This document shows, piece by piece, positions 1-5,375 of a DNA stretch of 5,375 bases. Every line of letters begins with the position of its first letter. Within the stretch, counting starts at the first letter, position 1. A program made the position numbers and the translations under genes. The DNA comes from an uncultured Oscillibacter sp. (lineage in GTDB: Bacteria; Bacillota; Clostridia; Oscillospirales; Oscillospiraceae): the NCBI GenBank assembly GCA_910587875.1, contig CAJUOD010000166.1:1-5375 (forward strand), written 5' to 3'. The notes beneath the pieces are model-generated. The model searched no databases, was not told where the DNA came from, and saw only the letters and a program-made list of their open reading frames with translations.

Positions 1-961
1 TGGAGCGGTGGCACTCATCCACGATGATGCAGTCAAAAAATTCCGGCGGATATTTCTCGTTGTAAACCACTTCCTTCGGCGCTTTGCTGTCGGCGGTGAC
101 ATACTCGCTGAAAGGAGTCTCCTCCGCAGACTCGTCCAAATCCTCGCCTTTCAAAATGGAGTACATCCGCTGAATGGTGCTGATGTAGATCTGTGTATTG
201 GCGGGCATTCGAGAGGATTTCAAGCGGTACACACCATAGATATCGGAAAACGGTCTGGGGTCATCGTTGGGAATATAGGCCAGAAATTCCCGCTCCGCCT
301 GCTCCCCCAAGCTCCTGGTGTCCACCAGAAACAAAATACGGTTCATCTTTCCAAATTTCAAAAGGCGATAAGCGGCGGTAATGGCGGTAAAGGTTTTGCC
401 TGCGCCGGTGGCCATCTGTACCAGCGCCCTTGGCCTGTTTTCAGCGAAAGAGCGGTCCAGTCTGCTGATGGCACGAATCTGACAGTCACGAAAGCCGGTC
501 GTATCAAAAGGCGGGAGATGCTTCATGTTGTTGCGGATGGTATCAGGTGCATTCAACAGCGTCTGTAAAGTCTTCGGGCGGTGAAACGAGAACACCGTCC
601 GGGAGCAGAACTTCTCATCCTGGTAATCTGTGAATCGGGTCAACTTATCTGTCGCTTCATAGGCAAAGCGAATAGAACAATCACCCTTAATCCATTTGAA
701 TTTGCTGCCGGCGTAGCGCGCGGACTGATCCTCCACCGTGGTGATTTTTTCTCCGCTCTCTGTCCGCTTTGCCTCCACAACACCTGCAGGGGTTCCAGCA
801 ATAAAGAGGGCATAATCTACCTCGCCTGTGCTGGTTGGGAACTCCCGCACTGCGATGCCCAAAGCAGAAGACAGATTCAGGTGTTTCATATCCTGAATCA
901 TCCAGCCGGACTGTATCAGCTTCTGGTCTATCACAAGACGGGCCTTTTCTTCTGGCGACAT
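1..961 (-). CDS. hsdR: Type I restriction enzyme R subunit (HsdR, EcoEI-like), N-terminal 320 residues; cut by window edge
   Basis: This is the ATP-dependent translocase and endonuclease subunit of a type I restriction-modification complex; it works with HsdM and HsdS in the cytoplasm to cut unmodified foreign DNA. I translated the minus strand by hand from the ATG at 961-959 and found 320 uninterrupted codons up to the edge. Residues 46-66 hold the PD-(D/E)xK nuclease core, with D49 in GEVDY and E63/K65 in VVEAKR. Q161 lies in a Q-motif-like segment (FRDCQIRAI). ATGAGKT at 184-190 is Walker A, FLVDT at 211-215 is motif Ia, and DECH at 315-318 is helicase motif II. All key residues seen are intact. 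The start is supported by AGGGAGG at 970-976, about eight bases upstream, and by a strong promoter. Family members run to roughly 800-1,000 residues, so most of the helicase and the C-terminal domain lie outside. hsdM and hsdS are not visible; as R comes first here, they would have to follow beyond position 1 or lie elsewhere. Confidence 0.95.
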   Translation of the reverse strand, partial: MSPEEKARLVIDQKLIQSGWMIQDMKHLNLSSALGIAVREFPTSTGEVDYALFIAGTPAGVVEAKRTESGEKITTVEDQSARYAGSKFKWIKGDCSIRFAYEATDKLTRFTDYQDEKFCSRTVFSFHRPKTLQTLLNAPDTIRNNMKHLPPFDTTGFRDCQIRAISRLDRSFAENRPRALVQMATGAGKTFTAITAAYRLLKFGKMNRILFLVDTRSLGEQAEREFLAYIPNDDPRPFSDIYGVYRLKSSRMPANTQIYISTIQRMYSILKGEDLDESAEETPFSEYVTADSKAPKEVVYNEKYPPEFFDCIIVDECHRS

Positions 962-994
962 TGCGGTTCCCTCCCTATATCGGCAATTTATTAC

Positions 995-1023
995 ATTATA
1001 ACTGAGAACGCCTTCAGTTACAA
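995..1023 (-). promoter_or_regulatory. Sigma-A type promoter of hsdR
   Basis: On the minus strand, TTGTAA (1023-1018, four of six consensus bases) is followed after exactly 17 bases by a perfect TATAAT (1000-995). Transcription should begin near 988, leaving a leader of about 27 bases that contains the AGGGAGG ribosome site. The region is clearly more AT-rich than its surroundings. It shows that hsdR starts its own transcript rather than reading through from the CAP gene, which is separated from it by a hairpin. The -35 and -10 elements are both overlapped by an inverted repeat, listed separately. Confidence 0.8.
999..1020. promoter_or_regulatory. Operator-like inverted repeat inside the hsdR promoter
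   Basis: The arms TAACTGA (999-1005) and TCAGTTA (1014-1020) are perfect reverse complements separated by eight bases, so arm centres lie 15 bases apart. The repeat fills the -35/-10 spacer and overlaps two bases of the -10 and three of the -35. A second, overlapping inverted repeat, CGCCTT (1009-1014) and AAGGCG (1022-1027), shares one arm region. Position and symmetry fit a dimeric repressor or controller site. No candidate regulator gene adjoins it; the only DNA-binding gene in the window is the excisionase-like relic. Function is inferred. Confidence 0.5.
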
Positions 1024-1086
1024 GGCGCTATTTCATTGTTTACTGGTACGCAATATTTGACAGGGTGCTTTCTCACGATCAACAGG

Positions 1087-1123
1087 AAACAGTGCGTTCC
1101 GTACTGCCCGGAACGCACTGTTT
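1087..1123 (-). terminator. Intrinsic terminator-like hairpin downstream of the CAP gene
   Basis: A 14-bp perfect stem pairs 1087-1100 with 1110-1123 around a nine-base loop; the core arms are CAGTGCGTTCC and GGAACGCACTG. On the minus strand it begins 13 bases after the TAG stop of the CAP gene. It is preceded by an A-rich run and followed by a weak T-containing tail (TTTCCTGTT). The plus-strand tail (TTTTGTTT) is somewhat better, so it could stop transcripts in both directions. It insulates the CAP gene from the hsdR promoter. Confidence 0.75.
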
Positions 1124-1136
1124 TGTTTCACATTAG

Positions 1137-1916
1137 CTACGCATAGAAGTTGACGCTGTTGGGTATCCCGACAAACATGTAGCAGTAAGTAATTCCGTCG
1201 TACTGGGTCACCCCCACGCCGATGCAGTCGCATCTCGGGTCGATCATGGTCTCGATGTGTCCGGGGGAGTTGATCCAGTTGTCGACGGCGCGCTGGGCGG
1301 CGTCGGCTGTACCGGTGAACACGGTGAGGTTGGACCCGAAGCCGTAGGGGTAGCCGGCATCGACAGCGGCTTGGCTCTCCTCCGGGGAGTGGTGCCAAGT
1401 GTAGCGCCGATTGGAGCAGACTTGGGCGGCGTTCATCAGGGCCTCACTGATAGGCAGTTCCGAGACTCCATTAGCCTTTCGGGTCTGGTTGATGAGCCGG
1501 ATCATCTCCTGGCGTATCTCCATGTTGTCTGTCAGGCTGGTACTGTCCCCACCGGATAGTGTTTCTGGAATGGTGGGAGTAGTGGAGCTGACCGTCAGCG
1601 TCATGGTTCCGTACTCCCCGGCACTGTTAGAGGCGGTGATCTCCGCGTTCCCCTCCGCCTTGGCGACGGCGACCCAGAAGGTCAGCACCCGTTCCACCGT
1701 CACTGTATCTGGGGCACTGGAGGTGACGGAGTAGTCCGTACCGCTGGGGCCAATGATGAGACCGCTGCGTTCTCCCACCTCCAGGGTGCTGCCCTTGTAG
1801 CTGCTCACTCGGATAGATTCACCAAACATGTCGGCTGCCGTGGCAGGGATGGTGAGGGCGGCTGCGAGGATGGCTGCCGTCAGTGCGGTGGCACTGTGCT
1901 TTTTTATGCTGGTCAT
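1137..1916 (-). CDS. Secreted CAP/SCP (PR-1-like) domain protein with N-terminal Ig-like domain, 259 aa
   Basis: The protein is probably exported. Residues 1-27 form a signal peptide: basic MTSIKKH, then an alanine/leucine-rich core ending PATA, with likely cleavage near residue 27. Residues about 33-111 look like a bacterial Ig-like (BIG2-type) beta domain, ending in TMTLTVSS. A Thr/Ser/Pro-rich linker at 111-130 leads to a CAP domain at about 135-259. CAP signs are the first helix (IRLINQTRKANG), H175 in WHH, WINSPGH at 214-220 with H220, and the C-terminal strand IGVGVTQYDG. The usual GENI/GENL motif is replaced by GSNL (194-197), so one canonical glutamate seems absent. Four cysteines (167, 229, 231, 245) could form disulfides. 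AGGAGGAG at 1923-1930 supports the start. It is a single-gene unit with its own promoter and a hairpin after the stop. CAP proteins of this type (YkwD-like) are usually of unknown extracellular function; none can be assigned here. Confidence 0.92.
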   Translation of the reverse strand: MTSIKKHSATALTAAILAAALTIPATAADMFGESIRVSSYKGSTLEVGERSGLIIGPSGTDYSVTSSAPDTVTVERVLTFWVAVAKAEGNAEITASNSAGEYGTMTLTVSSTTPTIPETLSGGDSTSLTDNMEIRQEMIRLINQTRKANGVSELPISEALMNAAQVCSNRRYTWHHSPEESQAAVDAGYPYGFGSNLTVFTGTADAAQRAVDNWINSPGHIETMIDPRCDCIGVGVTQYDGITYCYMFVGIPNSVNFYA

Positions 1917-1941
1917 TCGCTTCTCCTCCTGATTTCAGTGT

Positions 1942-1969
1942 TTTATATGGGCTTTTGCAAATAACACAA
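1942..1969 (-). promoter_or_regulatory. Likely promoter of the CAP-domain gene
   Basis: On the minus strand TTGTGT (1969-1964) is followed after 16 bases by TATAAA (1947-1942). The -10 is good (five of six) and the -35 only fair (three of six). Transcription would begin about 20 bases before the ATG, and the leader contains the AGGAGGAG ribosome site. There is no other plausible promoter closer to the start. Confidence 0.5.
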
Positions 1970-2338
1970 TACCAAAACAGAAGATGGAAGTCGATAGGGA
2001 CAAACGGAGAAATACAGAGATGAAAAGCAAGCAAACTACACAGCGCCTCGCTGTTCACATTTAGGGCCTATTTTGTTGCGACAATCATTCTGACCACATA
2101 AACAGCCACAGACAAACGTGGAACACGCGGAAGCACTGGTTTCAAAGAGTGCCGGAAAGCAAATGGAACGGAGTAAAAACGGCTATAAACTATCAAAAAT
2201 TGTCTAAAAAATCTTTGCCGACCTCTTTGGAGACGCTGGTGCATTTTGCAGTGCAGACTTTCCTTTACCCTTATCCCCGTCCGGACTCTGCTGAAACTGG
2301 CATGGTTGCAGGACTTGCGGGATAGCAGCCCCCCGACT

Positions 2339-2378
2339 TGACCCCAGAGGGTGAAAAGTGACCCCCGCAGTGATCCCC
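2339..2378. repeat. Three short direct repeats of TGACCCC type
   Basis: TGACCCC occurs at 2339-2345 and 2359-2365, and a one-base variant TGATCCCC at 2371-2378, so starts are 20 and 12 bases apart. On the minus strand they read GGGGTCA, once as GGGGTCACTTTTCACC. From memory, repeated GGGGTCA-nTTTT blocks resemble transposase-binding repeats at the ends of IS21-family elements. No IstA or IstB gene is present, so at best this would be a solitary end. Confidence 0.4.
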
Positions 2379-2457
2379 GTCAAAACGCTCCAAAACCACC
2401 CGAGACAGCTACCTCTGGAAAGCCTGAAATTAGGCGCTTTCCGCCCTATATTCCTAC

Positions 2458-2597
2458 TTCCGACCACCTGCCACAGCCAAAAGTTCAAATTCCGACCACC
2501 TAACGAAATTCCCCGGCCCGCTCTGCGGGGCGGTGTTGACGGCAGAGGGGCGCCAAAGCGACCCCCTGCCTTTATCCCGCACTTTTTTCGACCGCCT
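2458..2597. repeat. Four iterated CGACCnCCT motifs
   Basis: Two exact 12-base copies of TTCCGACCACCT lie at 2458-2469 and 2490-2501. Two related copies follow, CGACCCCCT at 2559-2567 and CGACCGCCT at 2589-2597. CGACC starts at 2461, 2493, 2559 and 2589, giving steps of 32, 66 and 30 bases, close to multiples of three helical turns. Regular same-face spacing suggests a protein-binding array such as integrase arm sites, mobilisation-protein sites, iterons or IS21-type terminal repeats. The exact pair is certain; the two extra copies and any function are inference. Confidence 0.5.
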
Positions 2598-2801
2598 GTT
2601 TTTGTGGTGACTCAGGTGTTGCCTTTGCGCACTGCCTCTCTGCGGGCCTCAGCGCCCCGGCACAGGGCTTTGCAGTTTCACAGGTGTACAGATGTTGCTG
2701 CTACCGCCGCGCTGCACACGACGGCGCACAGGTCGTAGCATCGGCATTACAGAAGCGCTGTCTGCCAGAGCATAGCGCAGAAAGAAAAAGAGACGACGGC
2801 A

Positions 2802-2969
2802 TTACCCTTCCCCAGCACACTGCTTTTCAATCCAGAGGAGAAACTTGTCCCTTGGAATCACGATCTGGCTTCCAACTTCCAGCGTCAGGAGTCCATCACT
2901 GTGCGCCAACTCATACTCACCGGCCCGGCTGACGCCCAGCACCGATGCCACCTCCAGGACCGTCAGCAT
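2802..2969 (-). CDS. Small helix-turn-helix, excisionase-like protein; N-terminus apparently lost
   Basis: The open frame encodes a 55-residue protein from the ATG at 2969-2967 to TAA at 2804-2802. LTVLEVASVLG (2-12) and SRAGEYELAHS (14-24) form a MerR/excisionase-type helix-turn-helix. LEVGSQIVIPRDKF (30-43) is the typical beta wing, followed by helix LLWIEK. Such proteins bind DNA and often steer excision by an adjacent integrase in Clostridia elements. The frame continues upstream to a TAG at 3077-3075, and its last codons encode VYKSFEELPL. I recall that stretch as the conserved N-terminus of this family, yet no ATG, GTG or TTG lies in frame before 2969. An ATG at 3055 with a fair ribosome site is in another frame, so a frameshift may have separated start from body. 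GAGGAA (2984-2979) could serve the internal ATG. Compared with remembered relatives, several basic positions are acidic or neutral (E18, E31, Q35). No integrase follows. It is either a short functional regulator or, more likely, a decaying relic. Confidence 0.6.
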   Translation of the reverse strand: MLTVLEVASVLGVSRAGEYELAHSDGLLTLEVGSQIVIPRDKFLLWIEKQCAGEG

Positions 2970-3097
2970 CAGCGGCAGTTCCTCAAAGCTTTTGTAGACC
3001 TTCTTTTCTATCCCTGTATTCTCTTCGACCTTCGGTGCCCTTTTAATACATACATTTCCCGGTTCCCTGTGGACCTATCCATTTGCACTAATCCTGA

Positions 3098-3138
3098 GGA
3101 TAGTACCTGTTGCAAGCACAGCGGAGGTGGTACTATCC
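3098..3138. repeat. Perfect 10-bp inverted repeat upstream of the excisionase-like gene
   Basis: GGATAGTACC (3098-3107) and GGTACTATCC (3129-3138) are exact reverse complements around a 21-base centre. Just to the left an odd palindrome ATCCT-G-AGGAT (3091-3101) shares the GGAT of the first arm, so the half-sites interlock. The repeat sits 21-61 bases upstream of the excisionase open frame. It has no T-run, so it is not an intrinsic terminator. An operator, recombinase-related site or RNA hairpin are all possible. Confidence 0.6.
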
Positions 3139-3213
3139 GGAATCCCATAGGCAAGAAAGTTTGCTTTGGAGAGGGAGCGACGACAAGGAATTTTATGGAG
3201 TTTCTGACAGCGC

Positions 3214-3248
3214 ACAGGCGCGGAGTTGAAAACTCCGCGCCTGTTTTT
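3214..3248 (+). terminator. Strong hairpin with T-run on the plus strand, overlapping the stop of the large minus-strand gene
   Basis: A 14-bp perfect stem pairs 3214-3227 (ACAGGCGCGGAGTT) with 3231-3244 around a three-base GAA loop, and is followed on the plus strand by TTTT. This is a textbook intrinsic terminator for plus-strand transcripts. On the minus strand the stem starts three to five bases after the TAA (3249-3247) of the large gene, but what follows is GCGCTGTCAG with no T-run. It may still help end or protect that mRNA. No plus-strand gene is seen to its left. Confidence 0.65.
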
Positions 3249-5375
3249 ACTGCGAAGAACCCTGGAACGAGAATACGATGGCTTTGCCGCTGTTCAATTC
3301 GGTGACAAAGTCCTTCAGCGTCTCCCACGCGTCCCGGCCCCCCTCTGTCAGTCCTTCGGCCCGATAGCCCGCTCTATCCAACTCCCTGCAGAACCTTGCG
3401 TAATACGTTTCTCCCTCCTCGCTGCCGCCAGCCAGATACCCCGCTAGGAACAGCAGAATTTCGCTCCGCTCCGCCTCGCCTTGCTCCGCCAAATCGTTCA
3501 GGAACTGGGCGGACTGGGGCCACATTACCTTCGCCAAGGTCTCACCGTCCAGGTCCGAAAGCTTCAAGAGCCCTTGGTCCATCAGGGCGCGGACCATGTC
3601 CGCAAGGAACGTCTCCGTGCCGGGGAAACAGTCGTTCTCCATCTTGGAAAACAGGTAGGTCCGCTCATCGTGTTCCCCCAGCCGGAAGTACAGGTAGTCG
3701 CACCCAGGATAGCCTATCATGCACCAGCCGTCCTCTCCCACGTAGGACCCGCCCGCCAGCATAAGACGGTCCGGGGTGGCGGTGTGGGTCTCGTAGCTGA
3801 CATTCCAAATCTCCACCCGGATGTCCCCCGCCGCCTCGTACCAGGGCCCGCTGAGGCCGGTGATCCGCCAGTCGTCCCAGACCACGTTCCCGGGGCCAAA
3901 GTTCCCCTCATCGTAGCGCCCGGAGCCGTCGGTGCCGTAGCCCTCCGCCGCCAGGGCGTCAAACTGCCCCTGGACAAAGTCCCGGGCCGCCGCCACCACG
4001 TCCGCCGGGAGGGCGTCCAGGCCCTGGGCCAAGTGGTTGGTATAGGGGTCGTTGTTCTTATAAATCCGCAGGTTTTCCCCGTCGAAGAACAGCGTCCGGT
4101 AGGCCGTGACGGTCCCGGAGCTGAGGGAATCCGGAAGGGGGACCTGGGCGGAGAGGGGGAGGAAGCGGCCCTCTGCGTCCCAGGAACCGTACTCAATGTA
4201 TTTCGCCTGGGGCCACGCCTCCCGGATCAGGGTGTCGATGTCCGCCTTGTAGATCTGCCCGTCCCGCTGGAAAAACAGCTGGGGACTGGCCGGGTCGGAG
4301 ACTGTCAGCTCGTTAACGCCGTCGCCGTCCAGGTCCATGTCCGCCGGTTCTCCCTCTGCCCGTCCCTCCGCCCGGAGGAGCAGGGAGGGCGCGCCGTCCT
4401 CCGCGAAGGTGTAGTAGTCGTAGAACGTGCCGTAATACTGGTACTCCTGCGGGTCTATCCAGCCAGTCCGGTCCATCCAGCCATTGTAGGAGATTTCCAC
4501 GCCATAGTGGCCGAACAGGTCCGTAAAGATATGGGCCCGCCCGTCTTCCTCTAACCACCCCTGGGCGTCCCCGGCGGAGACCGTCAAGAACCGCAGCTCC
4601 GTCCCATCTGGAATTCTCACGCCAGCGGAAAGGCCACCGTCCGCCTCGTGGCGGATCATGACCCGAAAGTCCCGCTCAGCGGACTCATCCGGGTGAAACT
4701 GGAAATATCTAGTTACAGAAACGTTGTCGCTGTCCATCGGCACCACCCTGATTTTAGGTGCCTGATAGGGGGTCAAATCTTTCAGGGGGATCACCAGCTC
4801 CGGGTCCCAGACCGGGTAGGCCGTGGGCTCGGCGGACGGGCTGTTGTCCCGGCCCTGGTGCCAGTTGCTCAGGAAGTGGTAGCCGCCGTCCTCCTGAGGC
4901 TCCAGCGTCACGCAGGCGGGGCCGGAGGAGAGGGAGCTGATGCCGTCCCTGACCAGAACCGGGAAGTTGTACCCCTCATAGTACAGGAGGACCTTCCCGT
5001 CCTTCCACTCGCCGGAGGTGAAGGTGACCTCGCCGGGGTAGTTTGTATCGCTGTGGAAGTCGTAATAGGCGTCGTACTCCGGCAGGTAGGTGAAGAGGTC
5101 CAAGCCCTGTTTGTCTGTTTCATCAAGAGACAGGCCCAGGTACTCCCGGAGGATTTCATCCATCTCCCCGGCAGGGCATTTGATGAGGTCCAGCTCGAGG
5201 ACACCGCCGCTATAGCCCGCCTCCTCTACTACGGCCCGGCGCTCCTCCTCCGTGATTTCCATAGGCTGGCCGGTTCCGTTGTAGAAGAGCTGGAAGAGGT
5301 CGATGTGCTTGTAATCCTCCGGGGTCTCCACCACCTGGAACAGGAGCTGATTCATCATGTTGAACCCGTCCCCGT
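3247..5375 (-). CDS. Large acidic protein of unknown function, N-terminus outside the window (703+ residues)
   Basis: I do not recognise a named family. The frame ends at TAA (3249-3247). The first ATG in the window (5358-5356) gives 703 residues, but the frame continues without a stop through GDGFN to position 5375. There is no convincing ribosome site before that ATG, so the true start is probably upstream, perhaps with an export signal. Numbering from that ATG: residues 1-140 are rich in Asp/Glu/Tyr, including MDEILREYLGLSLDET at 66-81. From memory this recalls repeat-containing lipoproteins of Oscillospiraceae. DMDLDGDGVNEL (340-351) is a DxDxDG calcium-type loop as in FG-GAP/EF-hand-like repeats, followed by strand LTVSD. 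Residues about 580-690 are predicted mostly helical. No transmembrane segment is visible. The gene is much more GC-rich than hsdR (44 of 60 bases at 3961-4020 against 30 of 60 at 1-60). A secreted or surface location is inferred only. Confidence 0.8.
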   Translation of the reverse strand, partial: GDGFNMMNQLLFQVVETPEDYKHIDLFQLFYNGTGQPMEITEEERRAVVEEAGYSGGVLELDLIKCPAGEMDEILREYLGLSLDETDKQGLDLFTYLPEYDAYYDFHSDTNYPGEVTFTSGEWKDGKVLLYYEGYNFPVLVRDGISSLSSGPACVTLEPQEDGGYHFLSNWHQGRDNSPSAEPTAYPVWDPELVIPLKDLTPYQAPKIRVVPMDSDNVSVTRYFQFHPDESAERDFRVMIRHEADGGLSAGVRIPDGTELRFLTVSAGDAQGWLEEDGRAHIFTDLFGHYGVEISYNGWMDRTGWIDPQEYQYYGTFYDYYTFAEDGAPSLLLRAEGRAEGEPADMDLDGDGVNELTVSDPASPQLFFQRDGQIYKADIDTLIREAWPQAKYIEYGSWDAEGRFLPLSAQVPLPDSLSSGTVTAYRTLFFDGENLRIYKNNDPYTNHLAQGLDALPADVVAAARDFVQGQFDALAAEGYGTDGSGRYDEGNFGPGNVVWDDWRITGLSGPWYEAAGDIRVEIWNVSYETHTATPDRLMLAGGSYVGEDGWCMIGYPGCDYLYFRLGEHDERTYLFSKMENDCFPGTETFLADMVRALMDQGLLKLSDLDGETLAKVMWPQSAQFLNDLAEQGEAERSEILLFLAGYLAGGSEEGETYYARFCRELDRAGYRAEGLTEGGRDAWETLKDFVTELNSGKAIVFSFQGSSQ

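Larger units (their letters stand above)
1970..2801. other. Gene-poor stretch between the CAP gene and the excisionase relic
   Basis: No frame here on either strand shows a recognisable protein family. The longest candidates are a 94-residue minus frame (2204-2488) and a 126-residue plus frame (2358-2738); they overlap each other and look like chance frames in GC-rich DNA. The part nearest the CAP gene (about 1970-2220) is AT-richer and featureless. From about 2330 to 2600 there are two sets of short direct repeats, listed separately. There is also an imperfect GC-rich hairpin (GGCAG at 2541-2545 with CTGCC at 2566-2570, plus a GGGG/CCCC inner stem) and a small CCCGC/GCGGG hairpin (2517-2529). 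An integrase gene would be expected beside an excisionase, but no trace is seen. The stretch may be remnant non-coding DNA of a mobile element. Confidence 0.55.

Noticed and set aside
8..1060. Plus-strand open frames of 186 and 159 residues
   Set aside because: They lie opposite the hsdR frame, whose minus-strand translation shows nuclease and helicase motifs in order; the plus frames have no family features.
2204..2488. Minus-strand 94-residue frame ending in a lysine-rich tail (KGKGKSALQN)
   Set aside because: The tail looks protein-like, but the frame covers the direct repeats, has no ribosome site or family similarity that I can name, and its Trp/Cys/Gly-rich start looks like chance. It could be a degraded remnant, but I cannot support a gene.
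2478..2501. GTTCAAATTCCGACC resembling the T-loop and 3' end of a tRNA, a common integration site
   Set aside because: The five bases on either side of TTCAAAT (AAAAG and TCCGA) do not pair, and no acceptor, D-arm or anticodon arm is found upstream.
2541..2590. GC-rich imperfect hairpin followed by a T-run, as a possible plus-strand terminator
   Set aside because: The stem has a bulge and mismatches, and the T-run begins about 13 bases after it, too far for a standard intrinsic terminator.
1970..3246. CRISPR array or other regularly spaced repeats
   Set aside because: The repeats are 9-12 bases, few and unevenly degenerate, without 25-40-base repeat units or uniform spacers.
3194..3305. Plus-strand small peptide of 36-37 codons starting MEFLTAHRRG after AAGGAA
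   Set aside because: It runs through the terminator hairpin and into the antisense of the large gene, and no promoter was found; coincidence is more likely.
3481..4554. Plus-strand open frame of 357 residues inside the large minus gene
   Set aside because: It is antisense to the continuous 703-codon frame, is unusually rich in Val/Pro/Arg/Gly as expected from the complement of GC-rich coding DNA, and has no domain signs.

Overview
The window looks like a chromosomal accessory stretch from a gut-type Clostridia/Oscillospiraceae bacterium (Flavonifractor/Oscillibacter-like). That is an inference from protein style, strong AGGAGG-type ribosome sites and mixed base composition; no marker gene is present to prove it. 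Every gene I can support reads on the minus strand, so transcription runs from the high coordinates to the low ones. Most long plus-strand open frames are shadows of these genes.

Layout, in order of minus-strand transcription. (1) 5375-3247: the C-terminal 703+ residues of a large, GC-rich, acidic protein of unknown function with a DxDxDG calcium-type loop. Its reading frame stays open through the window edge, so its true start is outside. (2) 3246-3075: a short non-coding stretch with a strong hairpin whose T-run faces the plus strand, and a perfect 10-bp inverted repeat. (3) 3074-2802: a small helix-turn-helix (excisionase-like) gene. The normally conserved N-terminal residues are encoded but have no usable start codon, so it is probably a decaying relic of an integrated element. 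(4) 2801-1917: about 880 bases without a convincing gene. They carry two families of short direct repeats, one reading CGACCnCCT and one TGACCCC. The repeats may be the end or binding sites of a mobile element. (5) 1916-1137: a complete secreted CAP/SCP-domain protein with an N-terminal Ig-like domain, its own promoter and ribosome site, and a downstream hairpin. (6) 961-1: the first 320 codons of a type I restriction enzyme R subunit (hsdR, EcoEI-like). It has a very good sigma-A promoter, and a perfect inverted repeat lies between the -35 and -10 elements.

The genes do not form one pathway. The restriction gene begins its own transcription unit and probably continues into hsdM/hsdS outside the window, although this cannot be seen. 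The excisionase relic, the repeats and the restriction gene together fit an island built by mobile-element insertion and decay next to two cell-envelope or secreted proteins. The most testable novelties are the operator-like palindrome in the hsdR promoter and the repeat-rich gap. I see no convincing evidence for a wholly new multi-gene system here.
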